A stretch of 64,000 bases of DNA from Magicicada septendecula (GCA_034769895.1 CM068372.1:381505910-381569909), one strand, 5' to 3'. Counted from the first letter of the stretch, positions 30,549-41,868 are shown. Notes: a model not told the origin generated them from the letters alone. Numbers and translations are program-made.

Positions 30549-33232
30549 ACCGAGCCCTTAGACGAGATCTCTCGCTCGTAGCCTGGAATGCTAACAACAT
30601 CGGTACCAAGCATTCCGACCTTCTTGAATTCCTGGCTCGGTTCAAACCCGACGTACTTCTCCTCGGGGAAACCCACCTGACCCCGGCGAACCGGTTTCGA
30701 TTACCAAATTACGTGGTTTATCGGGATGACCGAGTTGGCCGACGAGGAGGCGGCACGGCGATCGCGGTGAGGACCTCCATAGGTCATCATCGTGTCGCTT
30801 TGCCGCAGCTTACCAACCTAGAGGCCACCGCCATTGAGGTCCACGGAGCTCTTGGCGGCGTCCTCGTGGTCTCAGCTTACAAGCCCCCACAAGCTGAACT
30901 CCTTGTCAGCGACCTGGACGTCATCTTCGATTCCCATCGAAGGGTAATTTTGGCCGGCGATCTGAATTGCAAGCATCGCGTTTGGAATAGTCGCCTGACT
31001 ACTCCGAACGGGAGGCGCTTGCTCAGTTTTGTTGAATCGCGCCGGGCGATGGTGTTTGGTCCAGCGCAACCCACGTTCTTTCCGTCACTGCCTAACGCGG
31101 CTCCCGATGTTCTGGACATCGCGGTGACCCAAGGAATTGTCTGTCCGGTCGAGGTATTCTCACTTACGGAGCTGACATCCGACCACAACCCTATCTTGGT
31201 CCACGTCGCTACCCAGCACGCCTATGCACGTTCTGACAAGCAGAAGGTCATCGATTGGGATCGCTACGGCCCGGCCTTGTGCCGTAGATTGCCGCCAGCG
31301 GCCCCACTCGATTCCGTTCGCCTCCTAGACGAAGCAGTTGCGGGAATCGAAGAGGCAATCATCTCGGCTATAGGCGTGTCTTCACGTACGCGAGCTGGCT
31401 TCACGCCTGACTACCAACGCATCCCTGAGGAAGTCTCTCTTCTCGCTCGCGAGAGGAATTACTTCCGGAAACGTTGGCAGAGGACCCGTGATCCGGCCGA
31501 TAAGGCAGCATACAATCGGCTCACCGGACGACTGCGTGGCAGTCTGAAGGCGTTCCGACGTAGCTGTTGGGAACTCGACGTGGCCCGAACGGGGGATGCG
31601 GACCCGCAATCTCACCCGTACAGAATACCTACCGCATTGACGGGACGGAGGCGCCGACCTCCACTTCCCGCCATTGTTGGACCGTTCGGTCGACTCCTGG
31701 GTCGCCCGGAGGAGAAGGCCGAGTACTTGGGCTTGTGTTTCGAGCGTCAGTTCGCTCCCAACCCGCCCATGGACTGGGACTTTGACGAACAAGTCGAGAT
31801 GGCTGTGGAAGACTTTCTGTCTCTTCCGATCACGGCGGAGCCCGAACCCATCTCTTTGGAAGAGGTCTCAGATCGGCTCGCTGAACTTCAGCCAAGAAAG
31901 GCTCCAGGCCCGGACGGTGTTACCAACACCGCTCTACGACTTCTTCCCGAGCCTGGAGTTCAATTCTTGACTGATTTGTTCAACGCGTGTCTTAGACTGG
32001 CCTACTTTCCCAAGAAATGGAGAAAGGCGACGGTTATCGTGATCCCGAAGCAGGGAAAGGATACCACCCGCTCGGAAAACCTCCGGCCTATCAGCCTACT
32101 TTCCGCTACGTCCAAGGTTTTTGAGCGCCTCGTGCAGCGTCGTGTACGAGAGCATCTAACCAACTTTGACGTGCTGGTCCCCGAACAGTTCGGCTTTCGT
32201 GTGGGGCATTCGACCACTCATCAACTGATGAGACTGGTGGAAAGCATCACGGAAGCCGGGTGTCGGAGAGAACGGACCGTTGGCTGTTTCTTAGATGTTG
32301 AGAAAGCCTTCGACAGCGTATGGCATGATGGCCTTTTATTCAAACTTAGGGAAGTCCAGCTCCCGGACTGCTACCTCCATCTGGTTGCTAGCTTTCTGAC
32401 GGAGAGGACCTTCTGCGTGAGAGTTGGCGATTCTGTCTCTTCCGAGAGACGAATCACAGCCGGCGTCCCTCAAGGTAGTGTTCTAGGCCCCCTTCTGTTC
32501 TCGATCTACGTCAACGACGTGCCGAGACAGCCTGGAGTCCAGATGGCCCTCTTCGCTGACGACACGGCCGTATTTACGGCCGATCGTCATGAGGAAAGGG
32601 CCGTCCTACGACTGCAGCGCCAGCTCGACACGCTCGTGGACTGGACTGAGAATTGGAGAGTGCAACTCAACGCCACCAAGAGCGTAGCCGTCGAATTCTC
32701 TAAGCGACGGAAGAACCCCGTTAGGCAACTACGTATCGGCAGAACGTACTTGCGCTGGTCCAACGAGGTCAAGTACCTCGGCTTACACCTCGACCGTCGG
32801 CTCACCTGGCGTACCCACGCACAGACAGTTCTAAAGCGAGCATCCACTCGCCTGTGCGCACTGTTTCCACTCCTGATCAGCTCAGCCATGACCAGGAAAT
32901 TGGGTAGGATGATCGTCGGCGCGTATCTGCTGCCGGTCATTACCTACGCCTGCCCGGTCTGGGGTTACCTCGCCGCAATGCATAAAAAGAAGTTGCAGAG
33001 CGTCCTCGACAGGGGGCTTCGGCTAGCGGCCAAAGTCCCCCGTCGCTTCTCATCTCGCCTTCTAAGGAGAGGACTTGGCGTCCGCTCCTTAGACGACACT
33101 TTCAGGCGGCTTGCACGCAAATTTTATGCACGTGCGGCGAGGTTCCCAGGCAATCCTCTAGTGACTGGGCTGGGAAGGTACCGTATACGCCCAGGTGATT
33201 CGTGGAAACGCCCTCGGTGCATACTGCGCTAG
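30545..33232 (+). CDS. Jockey ORF2: endonuclease-reverse transcriptase (right copy)
   Basis: 895 codons. Endonuclease domain about 8-222 with N15/N17, E42, GDLN (138-141), W147, D191 and SDH (212-214), the usual metal-binding and catalytic set of AP-like nucleases. RT domain about 450-760 with KAPGPDG (452-458), LDVEKAFD (583-590), VPQGS (641-645) and FADD (670-673). After the RT comes the typical jockey C-terminus (YACPVWGY, LQSVLDRGLR, WKRP); no RNase H is visible. Every motif I checked is intact. It would nick chromosomal DNA and copy its RNA in place. Neighbour: ORF1, sharing ATGA. Confidence 0.95.
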   Translation: MNRALRRDLSLVAWNANNIGTKHSDLLEFLARFKPDVLLLGETHLTPANRFRLPNYVVYRDDRVGRRGGGTAIAVRTSIGHHRVALPQLTNLEATAIEVHGALGGVLVVSAYKPPQAELLVSDLDVIFDSHRRVILAGDLNCKHRVWNSRLTTPNGRRLLSFVESRRAMVFGPAQPTFFPSLPNAAPDVLDIAVTQGIVCPVEVFSLTELTSDHNPILVHVATQHAYARSDKQKVIDWDRYGPALCRRLPPAAPLDSVRLLDEAVAGIEEAIISAIGVSSRTRAGFTPDYQRIPEEVSLLARERNYFRKRWQRTRDPADKAAYNRLTGRLRGSLKAFRRSCWELDVARTGDADPQSHPYRIPTALTGRRRRPPLPAIVGPFGRLLGRPEEKAEYLGLCFERQFAPNPPMDWDFDEQVEMAVEDFLSLPITAEPEPISLEEVSDRLAELQPRKAPGPDGVTNTALRLLPEPGVQFLTDLFNACLRLAYFPKKWRKATVIVIPKQGKDTTRSENLRPISLLSATSKVFERLVQRRVREHLTNFDVLVPEQFGFRVGHSTTHQLMRLVESITEAGCRRERTVGCFLDVEKAFDSVWHDGLLFKLREVQLPDCYLHLVASFLTERTFCVRVGDSVSSERRITAGVPQGSVLGPLLFSIYVNDVPRQPGVQMALFADDTAVFTADRHEERAVLRLQRQLDTLVDWTENWRVQLNATKSVAVEFSKRRKNPVRQLRIGRTYLRWSNEVKYLGLHLDRRLTWRTHAQTVLKRASTRLCALFPLLISSAMTRKLGRMIVGAYLLPVITYACPVWGYLAAMHKKKLQSVLDRGLRLAAKVPRRFSSRLLRRGLGVRSLDDTFRRLARKFYARAARFPGNPLVTGLGRYRIRPGDSWKRPRCILR

Positions 33233-33406
33233 CGTAGGCTAGCACAACAGCCGAGAATCGGCCTGCTATAGAGCACGCGCCCTACTTGGGCAGGGCCACG
33301 AGGCAGGAGCTCCAGAAGGTAGCTCGGAACTCAGTTCCCGTGCGGTTCGTCTCTGCGACGCACAACCGCAAAGCCCAGAGCGAAAAAAAAAAAAAAAAAA
33401 AAAAAT

Positions 33407-33415
33407 TTTTAAACA
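33407..33415. repeat. Probable target-site duplication of right jockey (3' side)
   Basis: TTTTAAACA directly after the poly(A), matching 28196-28204. Confidence 0.5.
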
Positions 33416-33720
33416 CTTCATCGTCACGCCATTGGACGCACTTCATCTCCTCTCCTCTCTCGGACGACATCGAGGAGGAGTCAGCCGGAAGGAACAGCCG
33501 AAGAATAGAACCGCCGCCGTTCTTGCGTCTTCGCACTCCCGTTCCGCGCCAGCGATGGATTTCGCTGGGCCGGCAGCCGACTCTACAACCGATCCCGAAA
33601 GAAGAGGAGGACCGCAGTACGCCACGATCAGCGGGCGTAGCCGCCGAACATCTTAGCGCGGCACAACCAACATCGGCCTTCTCGCCACAAGGTCCTTTTT
33701 AGGGCCACTAAAAACACTAG
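33416..33720 (+). other. GC-rich tract ending in histone-type 3' stem-loop
   Basis: At 33691-33706 GGTCCTTTTTAGGGCC can fold into a 6-bp stem (one G-T pair) with a four-T loop. It is preceded by CCACAA and followed by ACTAAAAACA, closely like the stem-loop that ends metazoan replication-dependent histone mRNAs (consensus GGYYCTTYTNARRRCC). Upstream, two short forward frames overlap but neither reads as a core histone, and the tract is too short for an intact one. It may be a histone-locus fragment, a decayed copy, or coincidence. Confidence 0.35.
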
Positions 33721-34720
33721 AGTGTACGATTGGCGCCATTTGTCATGCGGCAACCGTTTTGTCCGGTGACAAACCTTAATTCACATAAACGATTTCAACT
33801 AAGATATAGTACTAACAATGAATCTAAAATCTTATTCCAGTCCTGATGTTCTCCTCTCATTTCTACGTTATTAAGTTTATTTGTGTTCACGTGCATCTTT
33901 CTGTCTTAACCAGCCATATATTTTGAGTTCCATTGTTTATTAATACTAATTTCTTATGTGAACGCTCTCATTTGACAACGATTGTAGAGAGTTATATTTC
34001 CAAAACCGCGCCGCCGTCATCGGAGACAGGAAGATGATGAAGAGGAAGGGAGAAGGAGAAGGAGGAAATAAGAAGATGAAGAAGGAGAAGACGGAGAAGA
34101 ATGGGAAAATTTGGCTTTCTGTTTTCAAAACAAATTCCACACCCGGCAGACCTAGGTCACCACGAGGAGTTACAAAATAAACGACGTTGAAAAAAGGGAA
34201 AGCATTCGGTCATCATCAGCAAACACAGCATTATTGATTGACACTAAAGGCGGTCGGGTATTGTATGATTGATGAGGGGTGTTGTCCGTATTCGGTGAGC
34301 CAACTGATCGTCTTAGAAAACTGAACGGACGGCCGACTGATCGTAGGGAACAGACTGCCGAATGTGTTCAGCGTTCGGTGTAAAATTTGCTTTGCAGTAA
34401 TCGAATCGAATGCCTGTGAAACCATTCGCTCGTTTTTCTGGGATTGTGAGTGCAAGTTATCCTATTGCGATCAGTTCAGTAATAATAGTTCAGCGACAGT
34501 GATGCCGCTAAATGACGTAACTTTTCAAAAGCAGCGGCTTAAAATTTGTTTCTGCTCTGTGCAGGAATCCTTTGCGCCCCCCTTGCACCCTTACTTAATT
34601 CATGCCATCTAAGCCTAAGCCAGTTTGATAGGTCACTTCTATAAATTCTAAAACATTTTCACTAATTTTTATGTTTTTGGGACTTTCTGCTTCACCTTTA
34701 GTAACCGAGACTTCTTGTTC
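33720..34720. other. No gene recognised
   Basis: Mixed sequence with a purine-rich GAAGAAGG patch at about 34025-34110. No frame shows a recognisable domain. Confidence 0.3.
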
Positions 34721-34724
34721 TTCT

Positions 34725-34860
34725 CCTCTTCAAGGATTACGTTATATAAACCTCATCCTCGGACGACCCACGTCTCTTCTACCAATGGCTTTATAGTTCA
34801 AATCCTTATTCTTTGCTAGGGTCCTACTGCCACAGTTTCCAGACCTTACTCCGAGGCTCC
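34725..34860 (-). pseudogene. LINE ORF2 C-terminal scrap
   Basis: On the minus strand it reads 'NYKAIGRRDVGRPRMR' and a 'GLYNVIL' end, matching the C-terminus of the LINE at 54540-55231 (CATCCTCGGACGACCCACGTCTCTTCTACC is nearly the same in both). It is a short 5'-truncated insertion ending CTTCAAGGATTACG in plus-strand text. Confidence 0.6.
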
Positions 34861-34869
34861 TTTGGATAA

Positions 34870-36350
34870 TGCAAGTATATCGAAGTTTTACATGAACAGG
34901 TTACTGGCCTATTGCACAACCCCCTACCAGAAGGATCAGAGACCCTTCTGTCAGGGTTACCATACCTTAGCCGAATGGCCCCTGTTTTGGAGCGCAGGGG
35001 ATTCGCGCTCACCCTTCTCTTTCTGAGATAGGATTTGGAGGCTTTGTATCAGTTATTCTGACACTGAACGTTTCTTAGTATTTCCAGTACTTACCTATCG
35101 GCATCAGTGATCACTCTAAGATACTAAGCCATCAAAAATTAAGAAATTATAATTGAAAAGGGAAGACACCCTAGGCCCTCGATTACTCTAATAGCGTCGG
35201 GGTCAGAAAAGAACGAGAGTCAGTCAAGAGAGACTAGACAGAAAAGACTAAAGGAAGGGATCACCCAACTTGAAGCAAGTTGAAGCAAAGTAAGAATTCA
35301 GCTAGGGCACATCGGGTTTGCCAATCCCGTATCCACAAGATGTGGGCCCCTGATGTCCACATCGGAAGATGTATCTGATTATTTGACACAATTGATCTTT
35401 TCTACACACCAGATTGCATGTGTAGTATGAATTATTATAGAGAAAAACTGAGCAGATTCAATCCGTTTCAAAATAATATGTTCAACTTTTTTAAGAAAAA
35501 AAGCTGAATGAGTTCATTTTACTCGTATACTTCTCACTGTTCTTCGAACCACTGATTGTCTCTTGTAACGATGGATCCTATTTACTCAAAGATCAATAAT
35601 TGCCAAAACCTCCATTGGACTGAACTATCTTCTCTTTGTGGTCTCTAAAGGGCAATGTCACAATAACATTTACAGTGCGCTCCCCAGTACTTTGGGCCAT
35701 TTATTAGTAGAACCTCTCCTCACCTAAGTGCCATAGAGAGAAAGTAGGGAGGAAACAGAGGACGGAGAAGAAGAAAGGTTGGAATATCATCACAAACGGA
35801 AGGAGCTGTAGATAGATGTAGACAGATACACCAGACCGAGACAATTGGAGAACAACTAGTTGAAACCTGTGACAGCTTTACTATACAAAAGGATTTGGGA
35901 GTAATTTTTTAAGCAACTAAATTTTCCAAACATTTGACAATTATCCCTCAACAGCTTTGTCGATAACGTATTTTCGACATTGTAGAGTTGAATGTTTCTT
36001 CTCCTGTGATGTCGCCCGTGTCACTGTTTGCTTTCAACGCCAAACATCCGTTACTGCATGTGAGAGAGGGAGAGAGAGGAAGCCATAGGATTACCCAATC
36101 CAAGTTTCGCGCCCACGACCGCTGTCGGCTACCGATATTGTTGTTGTCCAATTGAAAACTTGTTCTGACCAATTAAAGTTGAAACCGACCAACAACAAAG
36201 CATATACACCGCACCTACGACACCCACATGTAATTGTTTGCACCTCAGGCTTATCGCATCATGTGTGTACTTCAGCGCTGTGTAATTGCGATAACCTGCA
36301 CAATTGTTCTTTGGCAGAATCGAAAGCGTGGGCTCGATAAAATCAAGGTT
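34870..36350. other. No gene recognised
   Basis: No supported gene or repeat. Only short, motif-free frames were seen. Confidence 0.3.
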
Positions 36351-36355
36351 TTATT

Positions 36356-36357
<2 letters not shown>

Positions 36358-36396
<39 letters not shown>
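36358..36396. repeat. (AT)n microsatellite
   Basis: About 19 AT units just before a Penelope-like end. The copy at 40508-40557 is in the same relative position, suggesting that the AT run is part of the element's end. Confidence 0.9.
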
Positions 36397-36398
<2 letters not shown>

Positions 36399-36435
36399 CA
36401 ATCACTTTCTGCTACAGTCCGTTTCTTGATATATA

Positions 36436-36910
36436 TAATACTATAATACTTATAACTATTTTACCTTAAGATATATTTTTTCCTAAGGAACATGTTTCGG
36501 GAGATCCTGTTCTCCCATCTTCAGCCTTCAGATGGGAGGCTGTAATCAAATTTTACAAGATTTACAAATCAAATCAAAATTTACAGATTTACAAACATAA
36601 AACACAAAACAAATTAATACCAGAACAAATACAAATCAATACAAAACATGACACAATATTCAAAGCACTCAACATCGAAAATACACAAAATACAAAAACA
36701 GATACCACAACCACACACAATAATGCAACATTGAAGGACCAAAGACCAACAAACCACCTTAATAACATCCAGAAGCCAACACACAAATACTGCACCAGAA
36801 GCAAGATGGCGAAGGCTGAAGATGGGAGAACAGGATCTCCCGAAACATGTTCCTTAGGAAAAAATATATCTTGAGGTAAAATAGTTATAAGTATTATAGT
36901 TATATATATA
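36436..36910. mobile_element. Penelope-like terminal unit with inverted ends and two hammerhead-like cores
   Basis: About 90 bp at 36440-36529 is the reverse complement of 36811-36900. Each arm contains a full hammerhead-like core. On the plus strand: CTGAAGA (36816-36822), GGGAG/CTCCC stem II (36824-36828 with 36837-36841), GAAA (36842-36845), a minimal stem III, then CCTT, which pairs with the AAGG before the core. The mirror core is at 36495-36524 on the minus strand. The A/C-rich middle read forward ends 'HKYCTRSKMAKAEDG', reminiscent of Penelope-like ORF tails next to their ribozyme. Terminal repeats in inverted orientation are known for Penelope-like elements. Confidence 0.5.
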
Positions 36911-36917
36911 TATATAT

Positions 36918-39458
36918 TGTAACGCATCAAAAAATACCGTTATATAAATATAATAAAAAATACCCAAATGAATATCTACCATAAACATATCTAAGCTAAT
37001 ATAGCCAAACACGCTAACAAGAGGAAAGACAGCACTAAAATGTCAAAGTCAAACCTGTATATCCATGAATAAATAATGTTAAGGAAACTAAGCACCCTAG
37101 AAGGGAAGGAGTTGTGATTAAATAAATCGTCAATATTATAACAGAAGGAAAAGTGAAACCAAGTAACTACGTTAGCAACCAGGACCCAATAGATCCAATA
37201 AGTGAGGGAAAGTATCTAATAAGTGAGGAAAATATCCACCAACAAATAAGAAGAAAATATTACCGTGTGAAGAGTACCCAATAAGTGAGGAATAATACCA
37301 CAACCAGGAAGAACCTGAGAGGAAACTACAAATGACCAGGAGCAAAACTCTTGACAATACAATAATTCAATAAGCAACCACAGACAATAAAAGTGTGCTA
37401 CTTAAAGTGAATTAAATAATATCATTATCCAACGATCTGAAATAATCAAACACAAACAATGATAGTGTAGTATTTACAGAAAGTGGAAATATTAAGTGAC
37501 AACAATTTTATACAATAATCTCGAATAAACCAACACAGACAATAAGTGTATTATTTATGAGTAAAAAGTATAATATAATAAAATATAATGAAGACAACAA
37601 GTGAACTGAAGTTAAGTGCAGAAATAATTGCTCAGATATGAAAGTAAATGGAACTGATTACCTGTAACTACCATGACTGACTCTAAATATAAAATCATTG
37701 CAAAACACACATTTAGATATCAGGAGAGTGGAAAGTAAAATCAACAGAATTTAATTGTTAGAATATCAAAAATAAGACAACATGTATTAGATTAAAAACA
37801 GTCAACCAAACCAAATGTAACCATCCAATATATATACCAATAACCAATTATAATTAGATAATACTATGTAAACAAATAGTCAGTAATAGATTTAAAATAT
37901 AGAAAACCATTGTACTAGCTAATAGTAATACCAATTATGGTAAATATGTAAGAAAATACACAAGAAACCAAACTAACACATATAGGCATTGTTGTAATAC
38001 AGTGATATACACATAACCCCAACTGAGCAGAATTTGCAACAAAGAATCATCATTAACGATTAGAAAAACACTGATAAAAGTATTTACATAATGCAACAAT
38101 CAAACTAGAATAAATAATGAGTAGAATAAACCCAATATGAACTAGAAAACACAACAATATACTTTAAATTTTATAAACAAATAGCAGTCAAAATACCAAA
38201 CGACAGAGTAACTGACAGAATTACATAGAAACTATCAATTAAAACTAATCAGAAAGAGGAAAATAGTATAACAGTAGTTTCAAGAATACTCGATACTTCT
38301 TTGAGAACACTTAACAAACAGTAAATGCATAAATTTATGTAATAATCATGGAAAACAATAGGACATGTCAGATGAAGCTAGATGAAAGTAACAGTCCAAC
38401 AGAAACTTGTAAGTAATTAGCCCAGCAGGGAACACCAAATATCCAAAATAAGATGTAAACGAACATTAAATACCAGTTAATGGAAGAAAATACATCCATA
38501 ATACAAAACTATTTGTAAAATAAGAGTGTCAGAATGACAGGACACCTGACATGGTGTGATAAAACCATTTATTGTAAATAAACTAAGATATGTTAGTAAC
38601 TACAAAACTGCACCAAATGTGTAGAATCGTTTGAGGTATAAACTAAACACAATAGAATTGTGTGAAAGTGAAATATATATTGTAAATAATAAGAAATAAT
38701 GCATGGAAATTTAAGGCCTACTCGCCTGAAAAGTGTATTATTGAATTTTGTAAATATTTAGCATTTAATAAATAATTAATGAGAAAAAATGACTTGAAGC
38801 ATAATCAATAAGTGATATATGTATCATGTGATACAATAAAAGTGAAAAAAACACTAAAAGTGCATCAACGAAAGTCTAAATAGTTTAATCATGAACGAAA
38901 ATAGTGCTTGTGTGGACTCAAATTAAGAGCAAAAAACCCAAGATTTTGAATAATTTCAAAACAGTCTTATTTACAGATTAACTTTATTTACACAATTTTA
39001 ACATACAAGCAAGTGGTAAATATTATATGAATTGTGTTGTGCTGTTTTCAATATATTACAGAAAGAGAAGATCTACATTAGAAGATTGACATCGGTAAGT
39101 AAGTGATAATTAAAATCTAAACCAACCAGTGCTTCGAAAAAAGAACTTAAACATTTTTCAGCATTTAAACCTTTTGAAGCAACTTGAACTAAAAATTAAA
39201 TCTTCATAATAATAATTCTAAACCGACCCAACAGAACGTCTAGTTATTATATATATTACAACGGTACACGGTACAAATTATAGCAGATGCATAGACAGGT
39301 TAATTGAAATTATTGATACAGAGTCTATATCTGGAGGTAGGAAAAATTACCATTAATAATAACGCATTAATAATTATTATTGTCTTATTGCGTTATAAGA
39401 TAAAATTGTTTATTATTTAATTGTCTCTAATAAAAGAGTCTATTTGATGCGTTTTACA
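36918..39458. mobile_element. AT-rich 2.5 kb unit with TG...CA inverted ends
   Basis: Starts TGTAACGCATCAAA and ends TTTGATGCGTTTTACA, an inverted repeat of about 14 bp with a 2-base indel. The interior is AT-rich, lacks long ORFs, and contains degenerate internal repeats such as CACAGACAATAA.AGTGT (37382, 37455 and 37535 areas) and CAATAAGTGAGGA. It could be a non-autonomous DNA transposon or a long LTR. No target duplication was found. Confidence 0.35.
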
Positions 39459-39459
39459 A

Positions 39460-40500
39460 GTAAGGTTACTTGTTCATAGAATTCCAATGGTCTTGTTGGC
39501 ACCCGGCGCGCCGCTCTCGCTGCTCCTTTGCGCATCGTTCATAGACCAGTATGCCAATATCGTTCACTACGGCACGCACACACGCGCTGCGTGTTCGGAC
39601 TATTGTTATTTATGAATTTAATCTCAGGGTTCTAACTGGTACAAATAGATCATGTGTATTTGGCTTACACAATTCCTGCTTCTTCAAGTGTTCTCGCGTT
39701 ACATTCAGAATACCACGGTCGGTATTGCTGCCCCTAGACCGGAAATCTTCCCCTGTACACGAAAAATCACTAAAATAAGATCTATTTAAATTTTATTGAG
39801 CTCTATGATATGGCTACGACTACGATAAACTCGTACCGTCTACCAAACTACTAAGTCTTATAGAAATAGACTTGTCCTGACACGAAAAACTCGCGACAGT
39901 CAGTACGTCTTTCTATGGCAAGACTTCGCAGTGAACTGAACGATCCGTACTCGGCAGAGCACCGACTTAAATAAATTTTAGACCTTCTGATTGGTGGAAT
40001 ATCTAGCAACGTCATAGATGGTCCCAGTGATAGACATACATCAAGTTAAAACTATGTCCGATTCTGCAAAGGCCTGTCTAGATTAATCTACAAATTTTAT
40101 TACCCTCTTGGAGATAACGAAATAAAAGAGCTGATTTCATAAAAAAAATATATATAAATTATAGTTTAGAAGAACTGAGTATATGAAAAGTGTAACCTTC
40201 AATACTGAGAACACCCTGTCCAAGTTTCAAAAAGAAATGTCAATTATTAAAGAAGTTATTAAATAAAATGTTAATCACACGCGCACCCCCGCACTTTCAC
40301 ACAAATATTTCACTTGACATAAAAGAGTACAGAATTATGAATATTTTGACATAAAACACGTTTTTATCCATACCTTAATTCAAAACCTATGACTACTTTA
40401 CAGAGAAAAGAACAAAATCAATTTATAACATGTCCATGGCCGTCAGAGAATGTGTTACAGCATTAGTATCCCAATTATAATGAAACTTAAATCATGTGTT
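39460..40500. other. No gene recognised
   Basis: One 75-codon frame (39551-39778) has no domain. The rest is AT-rich. Confidence 0.3.
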
Positions 40501-40506
40501 CTGTTG

Positions 40507-40507
<1 letters not shown>

Positions 40508-40557
<50 letters not shown>
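40508..40557. repeat. (AT)n microsatellite
   Basis: About 25 AT units adjoining a Penelope-like end on its right. Confidence 0.92.
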
Positions 40558-40559
<2 letters not shown>

Positions 40560-40560
<1 letters not shown>

Positions 40561-40890
40561 CCTTTTGTTACAGTCTATTTCTTAATGCATATATAATTTA
40601 TTTAATATTTACAAATTCTTTACCTCAAGATGTTTTATTCCCTTATTTGGTACATGTTTCGGGAAGCGTATTGTTCCCATCTTCAGCCTTCCTGATTTTA
40701 TCTTTTGGAGTATTTGTGTTTTGGTTGGTTGTTATTTTGGTTTCCTGTTGGTTTTTGGTATTTTATACTGGTGTTATTGTGTGTGATTTGGTGTATATAC
40801 AGTATTAGCTTTTGGAATATTTTCGATGTTGAGCGCTTTGAAAATTGTGTCATGTTTGTATCGATTTGTTCAGGAATTAGTCTGATGTTC
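40560..40890 (-). mobile_element. Penelope-like 3' end (second copy) with hammerhead-like core
   Basis: Related to 36436-36910: TTACAGTCTATTTCTTRATG, TTTACCTCAAGAT and ACATGTTTCGGGA are shared. On the minus strand the core spans 40657-40686: CTGAAGA, GGGAA/TTCCC stem, GAAA; GG before and CC after can start stem I. Minus-strand text upstream of it ('FKALNIENIPKAN') parallels the 'FKALNIEN' reading of the first copy. It is a truncated relic with stops. Confidence 0.45.
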
Positions 40891-40899
40891 AGAGCGACG

Positions 40900-41750
40900 T
40901 CTGGAATGGGCATCTCTAATGATCAAAAGCGTTGTATAATCACAGTGTCAAGTTGTCGCGCTTATTATTTATCACCTCAACTTAGCAATATTTACACGGT
41001 CAACATCATTAACATCAAGAAGACCATTGCAGCTCTTCTAATTAAATTAGCGTATTTTCCTTGGTTTTCTAGATTTTCATTTCTTTAGTTACTTTAATGT
41101 AATCCGTACCGCGACTTATTGTTTCCGTTAACGCGACATGTTTCGAGAACAAGTTGCCGTCATCAACTCCTGGCAGGCCTTTGAGTTAACATTACTACGC
41201 CGAGCAGTGCGTTCTTCTAATATCAGACTCTTAGCAATTCTCGATAACCAATCGAGATAACCGATAACCGATTAGCTATTTGTGTCTGATTAAAGTTTGT
41301 AATTAGTGATTTCATTGGTGTCAGATATTCCGTTTCCACTGCACAACACGACTATCAATGACACCGTAGTAACAATATTGATAGTCAGAGTAGACTTTAT
41401 GGTGTACCAGTTACAATAATGTTATCTGTAGTAGAAATGTCAACATAATACTAAATAAAATAGATTAAGGGAGGTTGTAGTGAAATTTCTGAAAAATTTT
41501 ACATTTTTATTTTTTTATTGTATATTATTCTACAGACTTTTCTGAACATTTTGATAGATGACAGTTATATTTTAACCATTATTTTAGGTCTGAAATAGGT
41601 TTTTAAATCAAGCGGTTCTGGAAGCATTCAACCTATCAGTAGAATAAGTTTCAGTTCTTACTGTTACTTGTCATACATAGTACAATTATTTTTTAAAACC
41701 ATTATTGTAACTTTTAGATTTCTTAAGTTGGCTACACTGTCAAACCAACA
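40900..41750. other. No gene recognised
   Basis: A further CATGTTTCGAGAAC...GTCATCAAC motif at 41137-41166 resembles a hammerhead-like core on the minus strand, but its first box reads TTGATGA, so I do not call it. Confidence 0.3.
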
Positions 41751-41868
41751 AATGACCAGCTGTTCTTATCCTGGTGAATTTTAACTGTGTTTGTACTTTC
41801 TGTTTCAACACAACTGTTTTTATTTAGTTCAAAGTGAGCGATTACTGAGCCGCGTATAAAAAGGTTTA

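Larger units (their letters stand above)
28205..33405 (+). mobile_element. Full-length jockey-clade LINE (right copy)
   Basis: A complete element on the plus strand: 5' UTR to 28718, ORF1 (28719-30548), ORF2 (30545-33232), a 3' UTR of 150 bp and a 23-residue poly(A) (33383-33405). It is a mirror image of the left copy. The clear homology between 5' UTRs starts at ACACTTCTGCTCC (28243 here); the ~36 bp before it are absent from the left copy, which may be shorter at its 5' end. Both ORFs are open with canonical motifs, making this the best candidate in the window for a currently or recently active element. Confidence 0.92.

Noticed and set aside
33286..33702. 138-codon forward frame reading through the jockey poly(A)
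   Set aside because: The start lies in the jockey 3' UTR and the Lys run is the poly(A). I also tried to read core histones in all frames of 33416-33690 and found no convincing match.
41137..41166. Possible eighth hammerhead-like core
   Set aside because: The first box reads TTGATGA, lacking the invariant C of CTGANGA.
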